Source of the DNA: Campylobacter sp. RM6914
GTDB lineage: Bacteria > Campylobacterota > Campylobacteria > Campylobacterales > Campylobacteraceae
Assembly (NCBI RefSeq): GCF_004803835.1
Contig: NZ_CP012545.1
Span: 992,001 to 1,056,000 of the forward strand
DNA length: 64,000 nucleotides
Direction: 5' to 3'
Shown in pieces: positions 46,595 through 55,542 of this stretch. Position numbers and translations under genes: made by a program. Positions within the stretch are counted from its first letter, which is position 1. Every line of letters begins with the position of its first letter. The notes beneath the pieces were generated by a model. That model did no database searches. It had not been told where the DNA came from and saw only the letters and a list, made by a program, of their open reading frames with translations.

Positions 46595-47823
46595 AAAAAA
46601 TTATTATAGCTCTTACGGCGATTTATTTTTGTGCTTTTGCCAAAACCCACATTATGTCAAATATCGCTCCAGCAAGTATCCAATATATAAATTTAGAGCC
46701 GGATTTTTGCGATATAGCCTGTCTAAACGAGCTTTTAGAAAGTGATATGTTAGCTAGTTTTATGGCTAGATTTGAGCCAAGCGTCATAAAAGATCAAAAC
46801 TTAAGCATGATGTATGCAAGCCTTGGTGGAAACATCACGTTTGTCGCTGACGGATCAAATAAAATAGCTGTCATCATCCCACAAAAAATCATAAAATCAT
46901 ATACAAACGTAATAACTGACGCGATAGTCTCCTATGCAGCGCAAACAAATGCAAAAATTCAAATCGAATTTATCTTTTGCGGGGATGAGAGCGAAAGCTC
47001 GGTATCAAGTGCTCTAGACCAAGCAAGAGCACGCAACATCAGCTACTTTATAGCTCCTTTTACGAAAAACGGTTTTAAAATTTTAAAGAAAAATTTAGAG
47101 CAAAAAGAGTTTGCATTTATACCGACTATTAATGTTAGAGCAAATGGAGAAACAGCGCCAAACATCGTCTTTGGCGGTATAGACTACGAAGCTCAAATAA
47201 GAGTTTTAATGAGTATGGCAAATGATAAAATTACTGCTTTTAGCGATACAAGCTATCTTGGAAATTTACTAAACGACTATACGAGACAATCGAGCAATGG
47301 TGAATTTTACGATGTACAAATCGACTCAAAAGAGTTAAATTTAGAAGAATACCTAAACAACAAAACCAAATACAACAACACAAGCATGTTTTTAAATTTA
47401 CCAACTATCAAGGCTTCTTTGATAGCTACGCAAGCAAGAGGTTACGAGATCGCTCCACACGCTCTTCTTAGTACACAAATAAACTACACTCCGCATATCT
47501 TTAACTCCATAGATGAAAAAAATAGGCAAAATTTATATATTGCAAACTCCATAAGCGAGATCAATGATGAACTTTTAGCCACAACCGCGCTCTTTGGCGT
47601 GAATTTAAATTTTAACTGGATAGCCTACTCTTCAAATATCGGACTTGAATACATCTATACAAATTTTATAGACACTGCCAAAAAAAGGGTCTTTCATGAA
47701 AGCATACAAAGCTCACAAGTCGGATACGATATAAAAATTTATGAAGCAAAGGGCTATAAATTTTCGCCAGTCAAACTCATGGAAGAAGAGATAAAAGACA
47801 ACAATTCCTCACTTAGCCTTTGA
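46591..47823 (+). CDS. periplasmic protein with periplasmic-binding-protein-like fold, function unknown
   Basis: 410 residues. A signal peptide (MKKIIIALTAIYFCAFA) is followed by a domain with alternating helices and strands: ITFVADGSNKIAVIIPQKIIKSY, ALDQARARNISYFIAPFTKNG, and IVFGGIDYEAQIRVLMSMAND. This pattern recalls type 1 periplasmic-binding or LpoA/LppC-like domains (inference). Its last 70 coding bases overlap ybgC on the opposite strand. Co-transcribed with the UDG-like gene. Function not recognised. Confidence 0.7.
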   Translation: MKKIIIALTAIYFCAFAKTHIMSNIAPASIQYINLEPDFCDIACLNELLESDMLASFMARFEPSVIKDQNLSMMYASLGGNITFVADGSNKIAVIIPQKIIKSYTNVITDAIVSYAAQTNAKIQIEFIFCGDESESSVSSALDQARARNISYFIAPFTKNGFKILKKNLEQKEFAFIPTINVRANGETAPNIVFGGIDYEAQIRVLMSMANDKITAFSDTSYLGNLLNDYTRQSSNGEFYDVQIDSKELNLEEYLNNKTKYNNTSMFLNLPTIKASLIATQARGYEIAPHALLSTQINYTPHIFNSIDEKNRQNLYIANSISEINDELLATTALFGVNLNFNWIAYSSNIGLEYIYTNFIDTAKKRVFHESIQSSQVGYDIKIYEAKGYKFSPVKLMEEEIKDNNSSLSL

Positions 47824-48170
47824 GGCTTGCCGTCCTTTAAAAAGGCAAGAGTTACGTTCATGGCAAATACCGACTCTAGCTTTGTTTCGCCGTTTATATC
47901 GCCTATTCTAAAAATTTCTTGGCGTAAAACAAGCGAAGCCTTTTTGATCTCTAAAACACTTGTTTTAATCTCTAGCAGATCACCCAAAACAGATGGCTTT
48001 ATAAATTTAGCCTCTAGCGAAGATACTACAAAATGGCTACTTGGCAAGAAGAATTTTCTACCTGCCGTAAAAAACAAGTCGCTCCTTGCTCGTTCGCAAA
48101 ATTTAATATAATTTGCATGATATACTATCCCACCTGCATCGGTATCTTCGTAATAAATTTTAACTCTCAC
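47754..48170 (-). CDS. ybgC: YbgC/4HBT-family acyl-CoA thioesterase
   Basis: 138 residues: YYEDTDAGGIVYHANYIKFCERARSDLF is the hot-dog thioesterase signature with the catalytic Asp. YbgC homologues hydrolyse acyl-CoA or acyl-ACP thioesters and often accompany Tol-Pal; here the neighbours are exporter genes. The C-terminal 23 codons overlap the convergent unknown gene by 70 bp. Starts at the base where the ThrE-like gene stops. Confidence 0.88.
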   Translation of the reverse strand: MRVKIYYEDTDAGGIVYHANYIKFCERARSDLFFTAGRKFFLPSSHFVVSSLEAKFIKPSVLGDLLEIKTSVLEIKKASLVLRQEIFRIGDINGETKLESVFAMNVTLAFLKDGKPQRLSEELLSFISSSMSLTGENL

Positions 48171-48697
48171 TATCTTACCTCTTTTCTAGTTTTTATATCA
48201 CACCTTGCGCCGCGAGTTATCATTAAAGACTGCTCGTAAAAAAGCAAAAGAGTTATAGAAACACCAACTCCCATAGCTATCGCCACACCAGCGGTCGTAA
48301 GTGCGTTATCAAAAAATATTATAAGCAAATTCATCTTTTCGCTTGCGTCATCGCTTTTTATAAACGAAAAAAGCGCAAGTATACTTTTATACGCGTAAAT
48401 TCCTGGAACCATCGGCAAAAGTGCCGGAAATGCGATAATCTCAGCCGGCACCTTAAGCCTTTTTGCAAAAAACATACCAAGTATCCCTGCCAAAAACGAT
48501 GCTATCAAAGTCGCCACCGTGATGTTGAGAATTTGCACCTGAAGTATCAAAAATCGACTAGCGTGTGATATCGCGGCGATGAGTGCGGAAAATGCCAACG
48601 TTTTAGCAGGAGGCGAACTCGCATATGCAAAGCCTAGTCCCGCAACAGCTGCAAACAAAGCATCTATCATGGTTGCTAAAAATAGTTCAAACACCAA
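48170..48697 (-). CDS. threonine/serine exporter, small subunit (YjjB/ThrE_2-like)
   Basis: 175 residues, about five helices, with VPAEIIAFPALLPMVPGIYAYKSI typical of YjjB-type (DUF3815) proteins. With the upstream 260-residue protein it forms a split ThrE exporter; the two overlap by 11 bp. Substrate in this organism may be threonine/serine or dicarboxylates (some YjjPB pairs export succinate). Confidence 0.82.
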   Translation of the reverse strand: MVFELFLATMIDALFAAVAGLGFAYASSPPAKTLAFSALIAAISHASRFLILQVQILNITVATLIASFLAGILGMFFAKRLKVPAEIIAFPALLPMVPGIYAYKSILALFSFIKSDDASEKMNLLIIFFDNALTTAGVAIAMGVGVSITLLLFYEQSLMITRGARCDIKTRKEVR

Positions 48698-49469
48698 TCA
48701 GTCCTATATTTGAGATAGAAAGCGTCATATAAACACCGATGGCTATACATAAGATGAGTATACCCGTGCTAAAGGCGCGACTTATGCCGACAAGTATATT
48801 TTCGTTTAAAATATCAAATATCGAATTTATCATAAAAATTCCAGGCATCATAAACAAGATACTAGAACCTATGGCGACATCAGGCGTCGTGGAAAATCCA
48901 AAATGAACTCCCAAATATGCTATAAATGACGATATGAATGAGACGATTATGTATTGAAGTTTTAAATTTACGCTAAATTTAGCAAGCAAAAATCTACAAT
49001 AAAACCCTATAAATGTAGCCACAAACACAGAGATCACAGCCCCAAAATCACCACCAAAAAGCTTACAAAAAGCCGAATTTGCAAGCGTTATAAAAATGAG
49101 CGTTTTAGCAAAAGAGTTATTTTGATGAGTTATGATATCAGCAAAATGCTCCTTTGCTACTTCAAGACTAAATCTATCATCATATATCTGCCAACTAAGT
49201 GCGCTAAGTTCCGAGATAAGTCTAAAATTTACAACAGAAGTCGCGGTGCTTTTAACATAAGTCCGCCTAATAGAGTTATCAAGCGGGTCCATAACGCTAA
49301 TGGTAAAATTTCTAACAAATATCGTTAAACTAACATCATAACCATAAGCCCTTGCTATACGACCAACACAACGATCGATCCTTGCGGTATACGTGCCGAT
49401 ACTTAGCATTTTTGTAGCGTATTCGATCAAAAAGTCGGTAACGGCTTGGATATGAGGTTTTTCTTTCAT
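48687..49469 (-). CDS. threonine/serine exporter, large subunit (YjjP/ThrE-like, DUF1212)
   Basis: 260 residues. A soluble N-terminal part (about 1-115) with MLSIGTYTARIDRCVGRIARAYG is followed by five helices; LGVHFGFSTTPDVAIGSSILFMMPGIFMINSIFDILNEN is the DUF1212 hallmark. Partner of the small subunit encoded downstream. It overlaps the DUF4149 gene by 4 bp. Confidence 0.85.
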   Translation of the reverse strand: MKEKPHIQAVTDFLIEYATKMLSIGTYTARIDRCVGRIARAYGYDVSLTIFVRNFTISVMDPLDNSIRRTYVKSTATSVVNFRLISELSALSWQIYDDRFSLEVAKEHFADIITHQNNSFAKTLIFITLANSAFCKLFGGDFGAVISVFVATFIGFYCRFLLAKFSVNLKLQYIIVSFISSFIAYLGVHFGFSTTPDVAIGSSILFMMPGIFMINSIFDILNENILVGISRAFSTGILILCIAIGVYMTLSISNIGLIGV

Positions 49470-49942
49470 GCCTGACTTTTAGATTTTATCGCACTTATAA
49501 AAAATAGTAAAGTCTGTGCCATAAGCATTAACTTCATTACGTATTCGCTTGCTTTATGCATAGCGTCAAACTCAGCATTGCCCATCGTCATCTCTTCTCC
49601 CATAGCTTGTGCAGCGATGATAAAATCCGTAAAATAAAACACAAAAGCAAGAGCGAGCGCTAAATTTATAAACGCCAATGCAAAGCTTGAAATTTTAATA
49701 TAAAAGCTTGTTTTTCCTTTTGGACCAAATAGCTCAAATAACAATGCAAATGCACTCACAAAAAGCAAAGCGTAATTATACTTGATAAAAATTTGCGTCA
49801 TTATCACTCCACTTTCAAAGTGAGTAAGCGGGCTTTCTCCCATATATCTTTGCGGATAAAATATCGCAGGAGCTACAAATACACCAAGAGCAAGCTCCAC
49901 ACCAATAAGTCCAGCCAACAAAAACAAATACACGTTTTTCAT
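49466..49942 (-). CDS. DUF4149 membrane protein
   Basis: 158 residues with four helices: GLIGVELALGVFVAPAIFYP (first), then helices near 50-70, 85-105 and 135-155. Resembles DUF4149. No activity known. Overlaps prmC and the ThrE-like gene by 4 bp on each side, within a long minus-strand operon. Confidence 0.72.
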   Translation of the reverse strand: MKNVYLFLLAGLIGVELALGVFVAPAIFYPQRYMGESPLTHFESGVIMTQIFIKYNYALLFVSAFALLFELFGPKGKTSFYIKISSFALAFINLALALAFVFYFTDFIIAAQAMGEEMTMGNAEFDAMHKASEYVMKLMLMAQTLLFFISAIKSKSQA

Positions 49943-50781
49943 ACTTTCCCTTTAGTTTTATTTAAATTTTTTGCAACAAATCCGCGGTCAAATCCGGCTA
50001 GATCCGTATAAAACTCCGCACTAAATCCATAAAATTTCAAACACTCACCCATCGCTTTTTTTTGGTCATATCCCATCTCACAAGCAAGATATCTAACACC
50101 TTTTTGACTTGCGATCCTTACTATATCTTTTAAAATTTCATCGCCTTTTTCACCGCCAAAAAGTGCGGTTTTAGGCTCGTTTAAAACCCATTTGTCAAGC
50201 TTGTAATCATTTGCGATGTAGGGTGGATTTGAAATTATGATATCAAACTTCTCATCCACTGTGTTTAAAAACTCGGTTTTTACAAATTTTATTTTATCCG
50301 CTACGTTAAATTTTAACGCATTTTGCTTTGCATTTTTTAGCGCTATTTCACTGATATCGGTTGCAACTATACTTGTGTCTAAATTTAAAGCCAAACAAAC
50401 GCTTATTATCCCACTTCCTGTACCGATCTCAGCGATTTTTGGATTATCAAATTCCTTTGATAGCTCAAGCACTTTTTCAACTAAAATTTCAGTCTCTGGT
50501 CTAGGGACTAAAACTCCGCTAAGCACGTCAAATTCAAGCGAGTAAAACGAGGCAAGACCCGTTATGTATTCAAGAGGTTTGCCATCTTTAAAACGCTCTA
50601 TCAAAGCAAAATATCCGCTCTCGTCTTGCAGTTCGTTTTTTAAATTTAAAAAAAGCTCGTTTTGGCTTACCTTAAGGTGAAATAGCATTAAATTTCTTGC
50701 TACGTTTGCACCGCTTTCGTGGATCTTAAGCTCGCTTCTAGCCTTTACTAAAGCCTCTTCAATCCTCATTTTCAAGCTCAT
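49939..50781 (-). CDS. prmC: peptide chain release factor N5-glutamine methyltransferase PrmC
   Basis: 280 residues. SAM-binding AEIGTGSGIISVCLAL and the catalytic NPPY in IISNPPYIANDY. The N-terminal helical domain contains PLEYITGLASFYSLEFDV. It methylates the GGQ glutamine of release factors. Overlaps the M48 protease gene by 23 bp. Confidence 0.93.
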   Translation of the reverse strand: MSLKMRIEEALVKARSELKIHESGANVARNLMLFHLKVSQNELFLNLKNELQDESGYFALIERFKDGKPLEYITGLASFYSLEFDVLSGVLVPRPETEILVEKVLELSKEFDNPKIAEIGTGSGIISVCLALNLDTSIVATDISEIALKNAKQNALKFNVADKIKFVKTEFLNTVDEKFDIIISNPPYIANDYKLDKWVLNEPKTALFGGEKGDEILKDIVRIASQKGVRYLACEMGYDQKKAMGECLKFYGFSAEFYTDLAGFDRGFVAKNLNKTKGKV

Positions 50782-51958
50782 TTATACGTTCGACAAGACT
50801 TGGATGCGAGTGATATAGTGTCGCATAAAGCGGATGTGCAAGCGGGAAAGCTTTGTTTTGACTACCTAACTTTTTAAGCGCATTTATCATACTTTGCCTA
50901 TCTTTTGTTTTTGCGCCAAATTTATCTGCATTAAACTCATTTTTACGACTTATATATGAGATAAATGGGCTAAATATAAAGCTAAATATAGGACTAAATA
51001 AAAGTAAAAACACTATCACGGCACCGCCACCGCTCATACCTAGCGCGTCATAAGCGCCTTTATTAATATTACCAAATACTCCAAAAAGACAAAACAACAT
51101 AAGCGAACTTAGGGCTATCATTTTTAAAATATCCTTATGTTTAAAATGCCCCAACTCATGTCCCAAAACAGCTATGATCTCATCCACGCTTAGTTTTTTA
51201 ATAAGCGTATCAAAAAGCACCACGCGTTTTGTAGCACCAAGTCCTCCAAAGTAGGCATTTAGACGATTATCACGTTTACTTGCATCCATCACAAAAACAC
51301 CACTACTTTTAAAGCCAAGGGAGGTTAGTAAATTTTCGATATTTGACTTTAGTTCGCCGTCTTCAAGCGGAGTTACTTTGTTAAAAATAGGAGCTATAAC
51401 GGTTGGATAAATGAGGTTTATTATCAAAATGATGCCAAAGCTTATCAAAAATGCCCAAAACCACCAAAGTTCGCCAAGTGCCTCAAGACAAAACAGAAGC
51501 AGCCAAACAAACGCCGAGCCAAAAACAAGCGTTAACGCGAGCGATTTTATCGTGTCTATGATAAAAATTTTAGCTGTTACGTTTGAAAAACCGTGCTTTT
51601 TGTCTTTTATAAATTTTTCATAGACATTAAATGGCAAATCAAATAAAGAATTTATGATCAAAAAACTCATTACAAAAACGATGTATTCGGTATTTGAGGC
51701 TGTTTTGACAGTAGCTTCAAATAAAATTCTAAGACCAAAAACAAGCCAAACAATACTAACAAAAGTACCAAAAATAAGAGAGGCAAGTTCAAATTTTTGA
51801 TTATCTATGGCAATTTTAGCCGCGTTTTTATACTCGGCTTCTTCTAAAACAACGGCAGGCTTTAAACTCTCTTGTTTGATAAATTTAATCTGCAAAAACG
51901 AAACATAAGCCTTAAAGGCAGCATAAAAAACGAATAAAACTACAAAAAAACCAAGCAT
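50759..51958 (-). CDS. M48-family (Ste24/CAAX protease-like) zinc metallopeptidase
   Basis: 399 residues with N-terminal helices and an HExxH zinc site VLGHELGHFKHKD (about 275-287); a third ligand is probably Glu in FNADKFGAK. The N-terminal extension identifies the Ste24-like M48 group, in the inner membrane. Substrate unknown. Just after the NSS transporter gene (5 bp). Confidence 0.88.
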   Translation of the reverse strand: MLGFFVVLFVFYAAFKAYVSFLQIKFIKQESLKPAVVLEEAEYKNAAKIAIDNQKFELASLIFGTFVSIVWLVFGLRILFEATVKTASNTEYIVFVMSFLIINSLFDLPFNVYEKFIKDKKHGFSNVTAKIFIIDTIKSLALTLVFGSAFVWLLLFCLEALGELWWFWAFLISFGIILIINLIYPTVIAPIFNKVTPLEDGELKSNIENLLTSLGFKSSGVFVMDASKRDNRLNAYFGGLGATKRVVLFDTLIKKLSVDEIIAVLGHELGHFKHKDILKMIALSSLMLFCLFGVFGNINKGAYDALGMSGGGAVIVFLLLFSPIFSFIFSPFISYISRKNEFNADKFGAKTKDRQSMINALKKLGSQNKAFPLAHPLYATLYHSHPSLVERINELENED

Positions 51959-51963
51959 TTAAC

Positions 51964-53340
51964 CTACTTTATAAAATTATCATAAAATGAACTGATGAAT
52001 ACGATTAAAATAATAAAAGGAATTATAAATTTAACATACCAGTGCCAAAAATTAACGATCTTAACGCACTTTTCACTACCTTTTAAAATTTCAGCTTTCG
52101 CTTCATCGCCTAATACCCAGCCTACAAACAAGGCGCATCCAAGCGAAGTAAGAACGAAAAATATCGTCGCACTTATCGCGTCATAGGCATCAAATATATT
52201 TTTACCAAAGATTGTAATATGAGAAAGTAAATTTGTAGCCATTAGACTAGGGATATTGCCCAAAACAAAAATTCCTCCAAGAACTATAAATATCGCCTTT
52301 TTACGGCTTACTTTAAATTTTTCCTGTAAGGTTGTTATCATAACCTCATAAATCGGAAGCGATGTTGTAAGTGCCGCTATCATTAAAAGCGTAAAAAACG
52401 CCGTCGCGATAAGGCTACCAAACGGCATATGAGAGAAGACTATCGGTAAACTTTTAAAGACAAGACTTGGACCGCTGTTTGGCTCGATACCAAAACTAAA
52501 GAGAGAAGGAAATATCATAAAGCCAGCAAGCACGGCGATAGCCGTGTTTAAAATGCCAGTTATCACTGAAATTTTAACAAGACCTTCGTCTTTTTTTACA
52601 AAGCTAGAAAGTGTTATCATCACGCCAAAACCAAGTGATAAAGCAAAAAATACCTGTCCCAAAACGTCGATAAACAGCTTCATATTTATCTTAGAAAAAT
52701 CTGGCGTAAGATAAAATTTAATGCCTTGCGCAGCTCCATCAAGAGTTATGTTTTTAGCAACCATTGTTAGCATAAGTAAAAACAAAATCGGCATTAGATA
52801 TTTTGCTGCCTTTTCTATACCTTCAACCGCTCCTTGCACCAAGATAACGTAGTTTACAAGAACAAAAACAAGGGTTGCAAAACTGATAGTCATTGGGTTG
52901 TTTATGATATTTTGATTATAAAATTCTGTTGTTTGCGTGATAGTTATGATATTTGATAAGTCAAATAATCCAAAGATAATCTGCCCGATATAGCTTAAAA
53001 CCCAACCACCGATAACCATATAATAAGACATAATGCCAAACGCACCAAGTAGTCCCATCCAGCCTACTATCTTCCAGTATTTAGCGATACGCTTGCCGTT
53101 TGCCATACCGCTAAATGCATCAACCGCATTGACCTTTAGACGTCTGCCGATAGCATTTTCAACCAATATCATGGGAATTCCTATCACTATCATCGCCACA
53201 ACAAATGTGAGCACATACGCTCCTCCGCCGTTTTGTCCAACCAAATAAGGAAACCTCCACGTTGCACCAAATCCAACGGTAGCACCTGCAACAGCTAAGA
53301 TATATGTGAGTTTTGAACTCCAGTTTTGCCTCTTTTTCAT
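51964..53340 (-). CDS. NSS-family sodium-dependent transporter (amino acid type)
   Basis: 458 residues, about 11 helices. N-terminal WSSKLTYILAVAGATVGFGATWRFPYLVGQNGGGAYV is the signature of neurotransmitter:sodium symporters and sets helix 1 with the Na+ site. A second NSS gene lies at 60.8 kb; the two differ clearly (AVAGATVGFGATWRFPY against ACVGSAVGMANVWGFPY), so are not a recent duplication. The substrate is likely an amino acid. Confidence 0.9.
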   Translation of the reverse strand: MKKRQNWSSKLTYILAVAGATVGFGATWRFPYLVGQNGGGAYVLTFVVAMIVIGIPMILVENAIGRRLKVNAVDAFSGMANGKRIAKYWKIVGWMGLLGAFGIMSYYMVIGGWVLSYIGQIIFGLFDLSNIITITQTTEFYNQNIINNPMTISFATLVFVLVNYVILVQGAVEGIEKAAKYLMPILFLLMLTMVAKNITLDGAAQGIKFYLTPDFSKINMKLFIDVLGQVFFALSLGFGVMITLSSFVKKDEGLVKISVITGILNTAIAVLAGFMIFPSLFSFGIEPNSGPSLVFKSLPIVFSHMPFGSLIATAFFTLLMIAALTTSLPIYEVMITTLQEKFKVSRKKAIFIVLGGIFVLGNIPSLMATNLLSHITIFGKNIFDAYDAISATIFFVLTSLGCALFVGWVLGDEAKAEILKGSEKCVKIVNFWHWYVKFIIPFIILIVFISSFYDNFIK

Positions 53341-53461
53341 TTCTTGTTCCGTCTATAAATTTTAAAGCAAAGATTTTAACGAAAAAATGCTTATTTTTTT
53401 TAATAAAAAGATATGAATTTATTTGTTTGTCTTACAAAAATATCACAAATTTTTAAAGTCT

Positions 53462-55408
53462 TCAAGCGTTTCTTACGGTGTGTAAAAACTGCATGTGCTT
53501 TCTATACTGTTCAACAACATCGTTTATCAAAGTCGCTTCACTCCAGCCAAGCACGTCATAATCCTGCCCGCCTTCGTTTAAAAATACCTCTGCTCTATAA
53601 TACAAATCATCGCCGTTAAGGGCTTGAGTGTAGCCTGGGCTATTTCTTTTTACAAGTTTTATGCCGTAGCTAAAGTCTTGTTCGTCCTCCAAGCTCACGC
53701 TTAATTTTATAAAATTTCCGCCAGAGTTTTGCTCTATTTTTGAGCTTAAGCCGTTTTTGTCAAATTCATCTTTTAGCTCTGAAAATGCGTCAAAAACAAC
53801 ACTTTGCATAAATTTATACGCATCTTTTTTATTTGGTAGTTCAATGATAGTCTTTAAACGCTCCTGCCAACTTTTTGACAACTCGCCAATAGGCATATTT
53901 GAAAAATTTTGCATTTTACTTTTAATATGATCGATCCTTAAAGCTTTAAATAGCCCAAAAATCGCAAACATAAGAGCTAGAGTAAATGGTAAAGCCGCAA
54001 CTATAGTCATAGCTTGAAGCGAAGCCAAACCTCCTCCTAGCATAAGCGATGCCGCGACTAAACCTATAGCTAGTCCCCAAAAAATTTTCTGCCAAATGGG
54101 CGTATTATCAGAGCCGTTTGAACAAAGCATATTTATCACCATCGCAGCAGAGTCGGCTGATGTTATAAAAAATACAACTACCATTAAAATCGCGATAATA
54201 CATAATATCTTTGATAGTGCGAAATTTTCTAAAAAAACAAAAAGAGCAGTTGCTACGTCGCTAACAACGGCGTTTGCCAAAGTAACATCACCGCCGTTTA
54301 CTAAATTTATAGCGCTATTGCCAAAAAAGGTCATCCACATAAAAGTAAATCCCGTCGGGACAAAAAGCGCACCGATGACAAATTCTTTTATGCTTCTACC
54401 TTTTGAAATTTTAGCTATAAAAAGCCCCACAAAAGGCGACCATGAAAGCCACCAAGCCCAGTAAAGCAGTGTCCAGCCGCCAAGCCAACCGTCACTCATC
54501 TTTCCATAAGCATTTAGGTTAAAGGTATTTGCGGTAAGAGCCGCGATGTATTCGCCACTATTTTGCACCAAAGCCCTTAAAAGACCGGTGGTTTCTCCTA
54601 AAAACAGAATCAAACTCATAAAAACAATAGCCGTTATGATGTTTAAATTTGATAATATTTTTATCCCTTTATCAACCCCAAGTGCCGCCGAAGCTGTTGC
54701 ACAAAGACAGAGTATAACAAGCAAGGTTATATTAATATCGGGCATCTTAAGCACATAACTAAGTCCTGCATTTACCTGAATAACGCCGTATCCCAGCGAA
54801 GTAGCCACACCAAAAAGCGTAGCTATAACAGCAAAAATATCTATAACATCTCCCAACCTGCCGTAAATTTTATCACCTATAAGCGGATAAAACGCCGAAC
54901 GAAGCGTAAGCGGTAAGTTGTGTCTATACGCAAAAAACGCCAAGATCAGTGCAACTATAGCATATACAGACCAAGCACTTATACCCCAATGAAAAAACGT
55001 GATATTCATAGCAAGCCTTGCTGCTTCAACGCTTTTACCCTCTCCAATAGGAGGAGTTAAAAAGTGCATAAGCGGTTCACCTACTCCAAAAAATACAAGC
55101 CCTATCCCCATGCCTGCTGCAAAAAGCATGGCAAACCATGAGATATTTGTGTATTCCGGTATGGAGTGATCCGCACCTAGCTTTATCTCTCCAAAGCGCG
55201 AAAATCCAAGCACAAATACGCTTAAGACTATAATTGCGATAGATAAAACATAAAACCAACCAAATTTATCAGCTACTAAATCCTGCGCACCTTTAAAAAT
55301 TTGTCTTGAACTTTCAGGAAAAATAAGCGAGAAAATTGTTATTAAAAATATAACAATAATCGAAGGATAAAATACTTTTGGATTAAATTTACTCTTTTTT
55401 ACTCTCAT
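53462..55408 (-). CDS. BCCT-family transporter (betaine/carnitine/choline type)
   Basis: 648 residues, 12 helices and a ~150-residue cytoplasmic C-terminal tail. The BCCT signature WTLLYWAWWLSWSPFVG is present, as is AMLFAAGMGIGLVFFGVGEPL. Likely takes up compatible solutes; glycine betaine or choline is typical. The long C-terminal tail resembles osmosensing BetT-like carriers. Stands alone. Confidence 0.92.
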   Translation of the reverse strand: MRVKKSKFNPKVFYPSIIVIFLITIFSLIFPESSRQIFKGAQDLVADKFGWFYVLSIAIIVLSVFVLGFSRFGEIKLGADHSIPEYTNISWFAMLFAAGMGIGLVFFGVGEPLMHFLTPPIGEGKSVEAARLAMNITFFHWGISAWSVYAIVALILAFFAYRHNLPLTLRSAFYPLIGDKIYGRLGDVIDIFAVIATLFGVATSLGYGVIQVNAGLSYVLKMPDINITLLVILCLCATASAALGVDKGIKILSNLNIITAIVFMSLILFLGETTGLLRALVQNSGEYIAALTANTFNLNAYGKMSDGWLGGWTLLYWAWWLSWSPFVGLFIAKISKGRSIKEFVIGALFVPTGFTFMWMTFFGNSAINLVNGGDVTLANAVVSDVATALFVFLENFALSKILCIIAILMVVVFFITSADSAAMVINMLCSNGSDNTPIWQKIFWGLAIGLVAASLMLGGGLASLQAMTIVAALPFTLALMFAIFGLFKALRIDHIKSKMQNFSNMPIGELSKSWQERLKTIIELPNKKDAYKFMQSVVFDAFSELKDEFDKNGLSSKIEQNSGGNFIKLSVSLEDEQDFSYGIKLVKRNSPGYTQALNGDDLYYRAEVFLNEGGQDYDVLGWSEATLINDVVEQYRKHMQFLHTVRNA

Positions 55409-55514
55409 TTGTCACCTTTAAACTGTATTTGTATCAAAAATAACACAAAAAAGTAAATGTCTAAAAACAAACAAGAGCAAACTCTCATTAAAAAATTTAC
55501 AAATAAACAAGGCT

Positions 55515-55535
55515 CTAGCCGTAAAACACGGCTAG
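55515..55535 (-). terminator. hairpin after the rhodanese gene
   Basis: Perfect 8-bp stem ctagccgt (55515-55522) / acggctag (55528-55535) with a 5-nt loop, 8 bases beyond the stop of the rhodanese gene on the minus strand. The U-tract is interrupted. Confidence 0.6.
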
Positions 55536-55542
55536 ATATCAC

